23,920 nucleotides of DNA, taken from an uncultured Lachnospiraceae bacterium (GTDB lineage: Bacteria; Bacillota_A; Clostridia; Lachnospirales; Lachnospiraceae). Of this stretch, positions 13,752 to 22,602 are shown piece by piece (within the stretch, counting starts at the first letter, position 1; the number at the start of each line of letters is the position of its first letter). The notes under the pieces are model-generated. The model worked only from the letters and a program-made list of their open reading frames with translations, was not told where the DNA came from and did not search any database. Made by a program: the position numbers and the translations under genes. The stretch covers positions 1 through 23,920 of the forward strand of contig CACZHN010000007.1 of the NCBI GenBank assembly GCA_902780985.1. The letters are read 5' to 3'.

Positions 13752-15470
13752 CTACCCTATCCAGTTAAGGTAAAGTGTCCTTCCCAGCTGGGATGTGATA
13801 AACTCTCCGGTCTCCACCAGCCCTCTGCTGACTCCGCAGACAAGAACGCCGAAAAGATGGTTGCCGTAAAACAGAGGATAAGATATATAACCCTTTCTCT
13901 CGTGAGTCAGTTCACCTCTGTTGAAGATATTTTCCACCAGGCACTTCTGCCTCTCCTTAGGAATGACATAAAACTCTTTGTTCTTTACGACACATCTGAG
14001 ATTAAGCCTGTCCGGAAGCTGTACCGGGTTATCGAAATCATACTTGATCGGCTCATCGTAAAGATAAAGAGCACAATTGATAAATCCCAGCTTATCTACG
14101 TTGTTGATCAGATTATCCAGAGCCTCTTCTCCCGCTTCGCCGTATCGGGTCGCGAAAACAAGGAAATCAAAGATATTGGCTCTTCCGTTAACATATTCCA
14201 TCGCTTCCACATTTCTGCGGAATGACTGTGCCTGGATTGCCTTATCCTTCATATAAGAAAAGAGTCTGTTATTACCCGGGCTTATATGAACCGACTTCTG
14301 CATCTCATTCATACTGTCCTGCAGCTTGGTTATACTTCTGACAAATCTGTTGGAATCCGTATATGTCATTATACGGTTTTCAAAGAGAATGTCCACAAGT
14401 TTTCTTATTTCCTCATACTGCTCTTCGCTCATATATCTGTTTTTCATGGACATGAGCATTCTGAAGATGATCTCATAGAAAAGTCTTCTGAGATCTATCG
14501 CCTTCGGATCCACAACCTCGTTCTTATATCTGTAGAAACATTTATCAAAGAACCTGTATATAAATGCACTGTCTACGCTGAACATTTCCTTGGTTTGAAT
14601 GTCATACATATCATAATCGAAAGACTCTCTTCCGAAAAGGCGTGTAGGTACCACATCGGACTCAACCTTCTGTCCGTCCATCATATCGAGAAGCATTTCC
14701 AGCGCCTTCTGTCCGAGAGTTATCCCTTCGCATCCTATGGAAGCCAACGGAGGCACCATATTTCCCGCCATACTGGCATTATCGAATCCGAATACATATA
14801 TGTCTCTTCCCGGTGTCAGTCCTTTTTTTCTCATTACATCATAAAGACCGAAGGCCGAAGGATCGTTTACACAGAAAACAGCCTGTACATCCGGATGACT
14901 CTTCAGAAGCGCCGCAGCCGCCCTGTGAGAGTTTTCGGACATATCGGACTTCTCATACATGGATTCATCATAGATAAGTCCGTTATCTTCAAGACACTGA
15001 ATAAATAATCTTTTTCTCTTCTGGGCATCCGCATTTTCTTCACGTCCGCCTATCATGCAGATCTTGGTCACACCCTTGATCTTTACAAGATAGTCTATGG
15101 CTTCCCTGATACCCATCTCGTCATTATAATTCACCGTTATCTCCGTATCGGACTGGGAGGCGATAAATATCTTCGGTATATTTCCGAAAATGTCATCCTG
15201 AATAGGTCTGTAATTCGGAAGTGTAAAGATCAGACCGTCAAAATGCGTTTTTCCGTTTATATCATATATAAGGTTATACATCCTCTTATAAAGATGTTCC
15301 CTGTTCGTAATGTCTTTTTCGACATCCTGTCTTCCGGGCACTACGATAAGTCTCAGATCTTTCCTGTTCATCATAGCATGCACAACACTGTGAATGATTG
15401 ATTTGGAAAAGTCCGAATGCGCATCTTCCAAGACGAGACCTATGGTCCTTTTCTTATCACCGTTTCTCAT
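13752..15470 (-). CDS. LacI/periplasmic-binding-like sensor with C-terminal GAF-like domain
   Basis: About 572 residues, predicted cytosolic. The N-terminal 280 residues follow the LacI-type ligand-binding fold: TIGLVLEDAHSDFSKSIIHSVVHA, DGLIFTLPN, ITVNYNDEMGIREAIDYL, ICMIGGREENADAQKR, VQAVFCVNDPSAFGLYDVM and IYVFGFDNASMAGNMVPPLAS. There is no helix-turn-helix in front. A helical middle region follows, then a likely GAF-like domain (about 430-570) ending GVLVCGVSRGLV. I recall relatives that carry a GGDEF domain after this; here the gene stops with none. The frame extends to a GTG at 15482, but the ATG at 15470 has GGTGAG five bases upstream. It is 19 bases after the EAL gene stop, so operonic. 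The ligand and output are unknown. Confidence 0.75.
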   Translation of the reverse strand: MRNGDKKRTIGLVLEDAHSDFSKSIIHSVVHAMMNRKDLRLIVVPGRQDVEKDITNREHLYKRMYNLIYDINGKTHFDGLIFTLPNYRPIQDDIFGNIPKIFIASQSDTEITVNYNDEMGIREAIDYLVKIKGVTKICMIGGREENADAQKRKRLFIQCLEDNGLIYDESMYEKSDMSENSHRAAAALLKSHPDVQAVFCVNDPSAFGLYDVMRKKGLTPGRDIYVFGFDNASMAGNMVPPLASIGCEGITLGQKALEMLLDMMDGQKVESDVVPTRLFGRESFDYDMYDIQTKEMFSVDSAFIYRFFDKCFYRYKNEVVDPKAIDLRRLFYEIIFRMLMSMKNRYMSEEQYEEIRKLVDILFENRIMTYTDSNRFVRSITKLQDSMNEMQKSVHISPGNNRLFSYMKDKAIQAQSFRRNVEAMEYVNGRANIFDFLVFATRYGEAGEEALDNLINNVDKLGFINCALYLYDEPIKYDFDNPVQLPDRLNLRCVVKNKEFYVIPKERQKCLVENIFNRGELTHERKGYISYPLFYGNHLFGVLVCGVSRGLVETGEFITSQLGRTLYLNWIG

Positions 15471-15489
15471 ATATCTCACCACATTTCAT

Positions 15490-18018
15490 TCACGTTAATT
15501 CCGGAATATCAGGAGACGGTTTTGAGAAAAGGTATCCCTGTGAATAGTCTATGCCGTACTCCATAAGTTTATTCTGAATCGACTCGTTTTCAACATACTC
15601 TGCGATTATCTCGATATTTCGCAGCACCATATTTTTCCATCCTGCAATAATTGCCACGAGATTCTCGGATTCTTTATTCTCGTTGCAGTCCCTCACTATT
15701 GAGCCGTCTATCTTAATGTAATCGGAATTGATATCCGCTATATGTCTCAGGTTTGAATAACCGCTTCCGAAATCATCTATGGCAATCTTCGCTCCCAGCT
15801 TATGAATGGTATCCACAAATCTGAGAAGCATGTTGTAATCATCCACATCCTCATTTTCAAGGATTTCAAACGAGAAGTTCTTCGGATACTTGGCCGTTGC
15901 CAGGAATCCGTATATGAAGTCCATAAGGTCTTCATTCTTAATATCACGCATACCGATATTGATACTTACGCTCTTATCCTCGCTGTCCTTAAATATCTCG
16001 AATACCTTCGCGATCATAGCCCTGGACATGGAATCATAGAGAAGTCCGTAAGATCTTGCCACATCCAGGAAGTCACCCGGATAGTAAACCTTACCGTTCT
16101 CATCCATAAGTCTCATGAGGGATTCGTAATGATGTATGCTCTTTGTTTTATTATCGTATATTCCCTGGAAATAAGGTATTACCTTATCGTTCATAAGAGC
16201 ATAGTTGATCACATTTACCATGTGATACTTCTTCTTTATGCTCTCCTCATCAACACTGTCCTCGTTGTTATCGCAGATCATGAACTGCTCGTTCTTATGC
16301 GACATTTCCGTACGCGCGGAATTGTAAAGAGATTTCAGATTCTCCACCGTACAGTCGTTGATGACACAGAACACCGGAACAATTGCGATATAATCCTCCG
16401 TTGTCTCGAAAAGCTCTCTCTGAAGGAGCTCCATATCTTCCGCGAAATCATCCAGAGATACCGTGTATGACGGTGCGGCTATAGCCAGCTGCCAGTGATC
16501 CAGGATATACATACGATAGTCTTCCCTGTTTACAAAGGAAACACATTTGGAAATGTAATTGTTATACGTCTTATCTATCAGCTGCTCCGAAAATACGGCA
16601 CGCATACTGATCGTATCCAGAACGTCTATCATACATACTCTGTCGTATCCGCCCATTTTGATATCCATGTTGAGCGCAGCTTCGTTGCCTATGCCTTCCT
16701 TCTCGGAATACATAAGCTTAAGTTCACAATCCTTTATAAGCTTCAGGAGTTTCTGACTCATTACATCATCCGCTTCTTCATCGCGATTGCTTTCGATATC
16801 CATCATATATCCGATCAGGCTTCGGTTATCTTCAGCCAGACCCGCAACATGCGAAAACGCATACGGATTGTAATTCTGGAGTGTCTCATCCTCTCCCAGC
16901 GCGGAAACAACAAACGCACAGTTTGTAAAAATATTCGTTCCGTTCATACAGCTGATCTCGCCCTCTGTCAGGCATCCGCTTATATTGGAATTCTCGTATA
17001 TGGATAATTCCCACTTTGCGCTGTTAGGATATACTCTGACTCTGTCCTTGCATGTATATCCGAATATAGTCTCCGGTTTATCAAAGGATTCTATCTTATT
17101 GAACATTGACCTATTGTCGGCAATGATCTTTCTGTCATATATAAATGCTCTCTTTATCTTCTTTCCGACCGTAGTATCGTGATTTATACGAAGTCCGCTT
17201 TCGGTGTAGCCCAGCATGAAAGGAACATCCGTTTCTCCCGAATATACCAGCGGGAAGAAAAATCCCATCTGAGGCTTTTCCTGTATAAGGTTTCCGACAC
17301 CCTCTCTGTATACCTCAGCCGCCGGTCTGTCATCTATGGAAACGATCTTTCTGCTTTCAATGCCGGTGATGGTATATTCATCTCCCACAACCTGAGCACC
17401 TGAAACAAAGGAAGTTACGCTTTCCAGATTCTTTCCGCTGAAAGAAGCAAAGATAGCATCCTTATCGGAACTCCCGTTTTCATCAAAAACAAATCCCGAA
17501 TCACCGTAGAAATCTCCGTTCAGATCATTCTTCTCGGCAACTCCTCCGATCATCTGTATTCCCGGAATACGCTCGTTGCTCAGTTCAACAAAACGGGCTA
17601 TTTCCGTATATGCAGGCGTGAAAAACGAAAGCAAAAGTTTCGTATCTTCCGTAATGATCTTGGCCTTGATATTCATTCCCAGTTCCTGAGCTTCAATAAG
17701 TTCTCCGGTTTTCGTATCGAAGATCGGAATCCTTGCGGAATGGACGCTGCCTTCCGACACCTGTGTGATGGAAACGATACATCTGTCGCTCATCAGCTTT
17801 CCGCCGTTTATAACAGCCGAAGTACTGGTTCCGATAATATGCGCTCTCGGCACTATGCTCTTGATAAATGATGCCAGTTCCACCGCATCATCCGGAGCAT
17901 GTATTGATGTATGAATTCTTATAAGTATGTCATCGTTTTTTCCGTAATCGATCATTAACTGTTTCAAAGAATCCGCAAGCCTTGTCTTTGAAACATATTG
18001 GAGATTCCAGGTAAACAT
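15490..18018 (-). CDS. FIST - degenerate GGDEF - EAL c-di-GMP phosphodiesterase
   Basis: 842 residues without membrane segments. Residues 1-390 form a FIST sensory domain (N-terminal part with IIGTSTSAVINGGKL, C-terminal part up to about 390), a family thought to bind small ligands such as amino acids. Residues about 450-600 sit where a GGDEF domain would be but lack the GG(D/E)EF loop. The EAL domain (about 610-842) keeps catalytic positions: Glu632 (YESLMRL, ESL for EAL), Asn687 (SINIG), Glu718 (FEILE), Asp748-Asp749 (IDDFGSGYS), Lys769 (YIKID), Glu807 and Glu810 (AEYVE), and Gln827 (SQGYLFSKP). It should hydrolyse c-di-GMP. An AGGAGG site precedes the start, 29 bases after the HD-GYP gene. 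Confidence 0.85.
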   Translation of the reverse strand: MFTWNLQYVSKTRLADSLKQLMIDYGKNDDILIRIHTSIHAPDDAVELASFIKSIVPRAHIIGTSTSAVINGGKLMSDRCIVSITQVSEGSVHSARIPIFDTKTGELIEAQELGMNIKAKIITEDTKLLLSFFTPAYTEIARFVELSNERIPGIQMIGGVAEKNDLNGDFYGDSGFVFDENGSSDKDAIFASFSGKNLESVTSFVSGAQVVGDEYTITGIESRKIVSIDDRPAAEVYREGVGNLIQEKPQMGFFFPLVYSGETDVPFMLGYTESGLRINHDTTVGKKIKRAFIYDRKIIADNRSMFNKIESFDKPETIFGYTCKDRVRVYPNSAKWELSIYENSNISGCLTEGEISCMNGTNIFTNCAFVVSALGEDETLQNYNPYAFSHVAGLAEDNRSLIGYMMDIESNRDEEADDVMSQKLLKLIKDCELKLMYSEKEGIGNEAALNMDIKMGGYDRVCMIDVLDTISMRAVFSEQLIDKTYNNYISKCVSFVNREDYRMYILDHWQLAIAAPSYTVSLDDFAEDMELLQRELFETTEDYIAIVPVFCVINDCTVENLKSLYNSARTEMSHKNEQFMICDNNEDSVDEESIKKKYHMVNVINYALMNDKVIPYFQGIYDNKTKSIHHYESLMRLMDENGKVYYPGDFLDVARSYGLLYDSMSRAMIAKVFEIFKDSEDKSVSINIGMRDIKNEDLMDFIYGFLATAKYPKNFSFEILENEDVDDYNMLLRFVDTIHKLGAKIAIDDFGSGYSNLRHIADINSDYIKIDGSIVRDCNENKESENLVAIIAGWKNMVLRNIEIIAEYVENESIQNKLMEYGIDYSQGYLFSKPSPDIPELT

Positions 18019-18047
18019 ATATATCCTCCTGTCTTCCTAAAATCGTT

Positions 18048-21000
18048 TTACTTCTTCTCTTCTTCCTCGGCCGGCCCTTCTGTCTCTGCTCTCAGTTCAT
18101 CGAAAGCTCCTTCATCAACAAGCTGAAGGAATATATCAACAACCTTCTGACTGAGCTGCGTTCCGGCTATTTCCGTGATTATACTTATTGCTTTCGAAAG
18201 CGGCATAGCTTTACGGTACGGTCTTGTGGATGTCATGGCATCCAGACAGTCCGCAACAGCGATTATCTGTGCAATCTCCGGGATTTCATCTCCCTTAAGT
18301 CCTTTAGGATATCCCTTTCCGTCTATTCTCTCATGATGATATCCCGCACCGAGTGCCAGATTCGGCATGACGGTTATACCCTTAAGTATTTCATAACCGT
18401 TGGCCGCATGCTGCTTCATGATCTTAAACTCATCATCCGTAAGTTTGCCCGGCTTATTAAGGATGTCGATCGGAGTACTGATCTTTCCGATATCATGCAG
18501 AAGTGCGATCCTGTGGATATCATCCAGTTCATCTCCCGAGTATCCCATCTTCTCGGCAAACATCTTTGTGTATTCGGCAACTCTGAAGGAGTGACCGTTT
18601 GTATACTTATCCTTAACATCAACGCACATAGCGAAGGCTTCCACCATCTCGTCGATGAACTTCTTATTCTCTTCCTGCTTCTTCAGAAGCGCTCTGGTAC
18701 GTCTTTCTATTATCGCTGCCACGATCAGTCCTATAAGCATAAGGACAAGCAGAGCAGCCAGAATTCTGCACCAAACCTTCTCGTACATGGCCTTCTCTTT
18801 TTCGATCAGCACCGTAAGGGTTCTTTCTCCGTCGTCCATGGTGTTATGAACAGTAAGCTTGAACTGATATGTACCTCCCTTAAGGTTGGTATAGCTGACC
18901 GCTGAAAGCTCCTGCTTTGTTACCATGTTTCCGCCAGCCTTATCAATGCCTACAAGCTCGTATGAAACCTTAGGATTTCTGAGTGAGTAAGTAAAGGCAT
19001 ATGGGAAAACCGTAAGTCTTGTAGTACTTGACGGAATCCTTATCACGCCGTCATCATCCGGATAGATCACCACATCATCGGCTTCAACGAAAGGAACCGC
19101 AAGTCTGATACCTGTGGTATCCTCATTGGCATCTCTCATATTAACGCTGCTGACTCCGGTGGTACCCGCAATGTAAAGCACTCCCTTATCATCAAGAAAA
19201 CTGAAGGAGTTTGCTGTGGCAACACACGGAAGACCGCACTTCGAATCATAGAACATATATTCTATTTCTTCGTTCTTTATCATATTCTCTGCATTTACGA
19301 TATAAATACCGTTACTGCTGAGGATCCAGAGATTATCTCTCTCGTCAAACTTGATATCGAAGTTGTTGGAATACGGGAACTTATCGATGGTGGTTATCTT
19401 TCCGTTCTGCAGATAAGCTATGGAATTACTGGTTATGATCCAGTACAGATCTCTGTTCGGATCCTTTACCATTCTGAGGATAACTTCCGATGTAAGTCCG
19501 TTCTCTCTGGAAATGCGGTCGACGCCCTGTCCGTCCAGAACATATATTCCGTCTCCGTCGCTTCCCAGATATATCTTCCCGTCTTCGCCTTCACAGATCG
19601 TGAGGATCTCGGTATTTACGATACCGTTTTCCTCTCCGTAGGAGGCTACAACATTTTCGTCCTTTATAACATTCAGTCCGCCCGGAGAAGCAACCAGTAT
19701 GCTTCCGTCGGATGCCTCTACGGTGGTCCTTATCTTCTTTGCCAGAAGTCCGTCATCCGCTGTAAAACATTTAACGGTATCATCGTCCTTTACTTCCACC
19801 AGTCCGTAATCACTGTAGGTGGATATCCAGAGATTATTCTTGCTGTCCAGCATGATGGATCTGATTCTTATTCCGCTGAGCATTTCCGTAAGGGATGTCT
19901 CAATGTAGGAATTAAGAGAGTTCAGAACCGTAAGTCCCTTATCCGTTCCGATATATACATATCCGTCTCTGACACAGGTTGTGTTGACTACCATGTCATC
20001 AAGTCCGGCTTTCTCGCTTATATCCTTGAAAATATTCGGAACTATCTTAAGCACACCCTGTCTTGAAGAAACAAACCAGAGGTTGCCTTCGTAATCCGCC
20101 AGCATCTCATCTACGGAGCTGGTCATAGGAATGTTCTTGATAGTTACGTACTTTCCGTTTCCTCTTATGTATCCGATACCGTTATCCGTACAAACCCAGA
20201 TATAACTTTCGAAAACATCCAGTCTGTTGATCTTCACATGAGGATATACGCTGTAACTCGTCATGACTGATGTCTTGGCAAGATCGATATAAGCCACTGT
20301 GGAGCTCTCGGTTCCTACATAAAGCTTCCCCGGATTATCGGCATCCGGAAATACACAGTTTATCTCATCCAGCCCCACTTCCTCGCTGGAGAAGAAATAA
20401 ACTATCTTCATATCCTTGATCCCGAATACATGTCCCTCGTTGGTAACACCGAAGATCGTATTGTCCGGACCTTTTCTTATCTCGGTAATATACTTTCCGT
20501 CAAGCTGCGGGAAACTGAGATAGTTCAGTTCCATATTTGTATTAACCATGGCCATGCCGTGGGTAGTTCCGATATAAATGTTTCCCTCATCATCTTCGGA
20601 AATGGATCTTATGGAAGATGACTTAAGTCCCTCTACCTGATCGAAGAATGTGAGCTCGCCCCTTTCAAGGACCGCAACACCGTTCTCGTTGGTTCCTATC
20701 CAGAGTCTGTTTTTACTGTCGACAAAAAGACTCACTACGCTGTTTATTCCCGTAGTAGAGTCATATCTCTTAAACTGATTTCCGTCGTATCTTGTAAGTC
20801 CGCTGTATCCGCCTATCCAGATAAATCCATCCGGAGTCTCCGCAATAGCGTTAGCCTCGGATGTCGGAAGGCCGTTGGAATTGTTATACAGAATTGATGC
20901 GTATCCTTCGCCGTTGCCGGTAGGATCGATGATCTTGCCTTTATCTTCGGTCAGCTGTTTTTCTTCATCCTCTCCCTCCGTTGCTTCTTCGTCGAAGAGC

Positions 21001-21098
21001 ATCGGATTTTCGGCCGCAAAAACCGAAAGGTTCTTAACTTGCGTTAACCCCAAGGCTATAAAAATGCATATAACGAAACATATTAATCGTCTTTTCAT
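18048..21098 (-). CDS. Extracytoplasmic beta-propeller / Y_Y_Y / HD-GYP sensor phosphodiesterase
   Basis: About 1016 residues. A signal sequence or signal anchor (MKRRLICFVICIFIALGL) leads into some fourteen regulator-propeller repeats (about 60-650) such as TPDGFIWIGGYSGLTRYDG and DSKNRLWIGTNENGVAVLE, then a Y_Y_Y-type domain (about 690-775), a membrane helix at about 778-798 and a cytosolic HD-GYP domain. The latter keeps LLHDIGK (His868-Asp869) and HHERIDGKGYPKG with GYP near 929-931. It probably senses an external signal, perhaps a glycan as in related hybrid sensors, and degrades c-di-GMP. I chose the ATG at 21098 (GGGGTG upstream, basic start) over 21116, which has no ribosome binding site. 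The gene is 64 bases downstream of truA and has no clear promoter of its own. Confidence 0.9.
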   Translation of the reverse strand: MKRRLICFVICIFIALGLTQVKNLSVFAAENPMLFDEEATEGEDEEKQLTEDKGKIIDPTGNGEGYASILYNNSNGLPTSEANAIAETPDGFIWIGGYSGLTRYDGNQFKRYDSTTGINSVVSLFVDSKNRLWIGTNENGVAVLERGELTFFDQVEGLKSSSIRSISEDDEGNIYIGTTHGMAMVNTNMELNYLSFPQLDGKYITEIRKGPDNTIFGVTNEGHVFGIKDMKIVYFFSSEEVGLDEINCVFPDADNPGKLYVGTESSTVAYIDLAKTSVMTSYSVYPHVKINRLDVFESYIWVCTDNGIGYIRGNGKYVTIKNIPMTSSVDEMLADYEGNLWFVSSRQGVLKIVPNIFKDISEKAGLDDMVVNTTCVRDGYVYIGTDKGLTVLNSLNSYIETSLTEMLSGIRIRSIMLDSKNNLWISTYSDYGLVEVKDDDTVKCFTADDGLLAKKIRTTVEASDGSILVASPGGLNVIKDENVVASYGEENGIVNTEILTICEGEDGKIYLGSDGDGIYVLDGQGVDRISRENGLTSEVILRMVKDPNRDLYWIITSNSIAYLQNGKITTIDKFPYSNNFDIKFDERDNLWILSSNGIYIVNAENMIKNEEIEYMFYDSKCGLPCVATANSFSFLDDKGVLYIAGTTGVSSVNMRDANEDTTGIRLAVPFVEADDVVIYPDDDGVIRIPSSTTRLTVFPYAFTYSLRNPKVSYELVGIDKAGGNMVTKQELSAVSYTNLKGGTYQFKLTVHNTMDDGERTLTVLIEKEKAMYEKVWCRILAALLVLMLIGLIVAAIIERRTRALLKKQEENKKFIDEMVEAFAMCVDVKDKYTNGHSFRVAEYTKMFAEKMGYSGDELDDIHRIALLHDIGKISTPIDILNKPGKLTDDEFKIMKQHAANGYEILKGITVMPNLALGAGYHHERIDGKGYPKGLKGDEIPEIAQIIAVADCLDAMTSTRPYRKAMPLSKAISIITEIAGTQLSQKVVDIFLQLVDEGAFDELRAETEGPAEEEEKK

Positions 21099-21162
21099 GT
21101 CACACCCCACATCCAATAAATAAGAAAAACAATTAATACCGCTTATTCTCTCTTAATAAATC

Positions 21163-21909
21163 TTATAAGAACACCATTTTTTTTAACACAAGTCCCTTTG
21201 CCGGCGCCGTAGGTCCCGCTGCTTCTCTGTCAACAGCCTCGAGAGCCTCCCTGACGGATTCAACGGTTCTGAGTCCCGTTCCGACTTCTATAAGCGTTCC
21301 TGCTATTATACGGACCATGTTATACAGAAAACCTTTTCCCGTTACGGTAATCTTTATAAGACGGCTTTCCTGAGAGTCTCTCTCGACTCTTACGGAAACC
21401 ACCTCTCTGACCGTAGTCAGCACTTCCGCTTTTGTTGAACAGAAGCTTTTAAAATCATGTTCCCCAACGAGGCACTGTGCCGCCTCATTCATCGCATTTA
21501 CATCCATATCCCTGTAAATGAAATGCGTATATCTTGTCATCAGAGGATTATCGAATTTGTCATTCCATATCCTGTATTCGTATGTTTTTTCCGAATTACA
21601 GTGTCTCGGATGAAACTCCGGGTCCACCTCTGATGATTCTACCACTCTCACAGCCTCAGGAAGCCTCGTATTCGCCGCGTAACTGAACTTCTCGGCAGGA
21701 ATACGGCTGTCCGTATCAAAGACACATACAGCGCCTTCTGCGTGGACTCCCGCATCCGTTCTGCTGGCTCCTATGACACTTATCTCTTCACCCGTGATAA
21801 GTCCGAGAGCTTTATTTAATTCACTTTCGATGGTAACAGCATTTTCCTGCTCCTGCCAGCCCGAGTAACCGGTGCCGTCATAAGCCACCCTCAGCATAAT
21901 ACGTCTCAT
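21163..21909 (-). CDS. truA: tRNA pseudouridine(38-40) synthase
   Basis: 248 residues, usual TruA length. It isomerises uridines 38-40 in tRNA anticodon arms. The N-terminal strand LRVAYDGTGYSGWQEQ and the catalytic motif GASRTDAGVHAEG with nucleophile Asp52 are present, followed by YRIWN, TRYTHFIY and FLYNMVRIIAGTLIEVG. The ATG overlaps the ecfT stop by four bases (ATGA), so the two are translationally coupled. Confidence 0.97.
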   Translation of the reverse strand: MRRIMLRVAYDGTGYSGWQEQENAVTIESELNKALGLITGEEISVIGASRTDAGVHAEGAVCVFDTDSRIPAEKFSYAANTRLPEAVRVVESSEVDPEFHPRHCNSEKTYEYRIWNDKFDNPLMTRYTHFIYRDMDVNAMNEAAQCLVGEHDFKSFCSTKAEVLTTVREVVSVRVERDSQESRLIKITVTGKGFLYNMVRIIAGTLIEVGTGLRTVESVREALEAVDREAAGPTAPAKGLVLKKMVFL

Positions 21910-22601
21910 ACTTTACCACTTCCGTAAATATTTAAAACCAATATCGAAACAAAATATATAACCATTACTGCCAGAGCCAGAGAATCCTTGCGCGTAAAAC
22001 GAAGCGGCTTGATCCTCACTCTTCTTGTGGTTATGTCATAACATCTGTCATCCATGGCTTTCGCCGTTCTCATGGTCCTGATTCGCGTATTCTTTATCGC
22101 CGGCAGCAGGACTCTTATATCTTCCACCAGAAGTATAGGTCTGCCTCTTCCCGTGGAACGTTCTCCTCTGGCAATTCTCGATGCCTTGATCCTGTCCAGC
22201 TCGCGTCTCTGGCTCGGAAGGAAATCCGCTATAAGAAACGCCCACTTGGATCCGGTAGCATTAAATGAAAACGCTCTCGAAAAACCATCCAGAAGATCTA
22301 TCTGCTCGGTAGTCTTACTCACAACCTCCAGAGCGAATATCACCATCATACCTTTGCAAAGTATCACAACTCCCGTCAAAGGATTGGATACAACAGCTAT
22401 TACCACACATGCCAGAAACAGTATTATCAGAAATGCTTCGGCACTTCTTATATATTCGAATATACCCAGCGCCGATATCATCATGATGATCATTATCAGA
22501 AGTCCCGAGATTGCAAGTGCCACGGGATTGGTACTGATGATAACCAGAACCGAATATACAATTAACGAAAAAATCTTTAATATAGGGTTAACTTCTCTCA
22601 T
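21906..22601 (-). CDS. ecfT: ECF transporter transmembrane subunit EcfT
   Basis: 231 residues with about five hydrophobic helices, including FSLIVYSVLVIIS, LIIMIIMMISAL, FLIILFLACVVIAVV and the C-terminal LALAVMVIYFVSILVLNIYG. The cytosolic part carries two Arg-containing coupling motifs typical of EcfT, in SRIARGERS and AMDDRCYD, which contact the ATPases. The second differs from the common AMEARGF. The start is one base after the ATPase stop, and the end overlaps truA. It would energise uptake of vitamins or metals together with separate S-components that are not in this window. Confidence 0.93.
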   Translation of the reverse strand: MREVNPILKIFSLIVYSVLVIISTNPVALAISGLLIMIIMMISALGIFEYIRSAEAFLIILFLACVVIAVVSNPLTGVVILCKGMMVIFALEVVSKTTEQIDLLDGFSRAFSFNATGSKWAFLIADFLPSQRRELDRIKASRIARGERSTGRGRPILLVEDIRVLLPAIKNTRIRTMRTAKAMDDRCYDITTRRVRIKPLRFTRKDSLALAVMVIYFVSILVLNIYGSGKV

Positions 22602-22602
22602 C

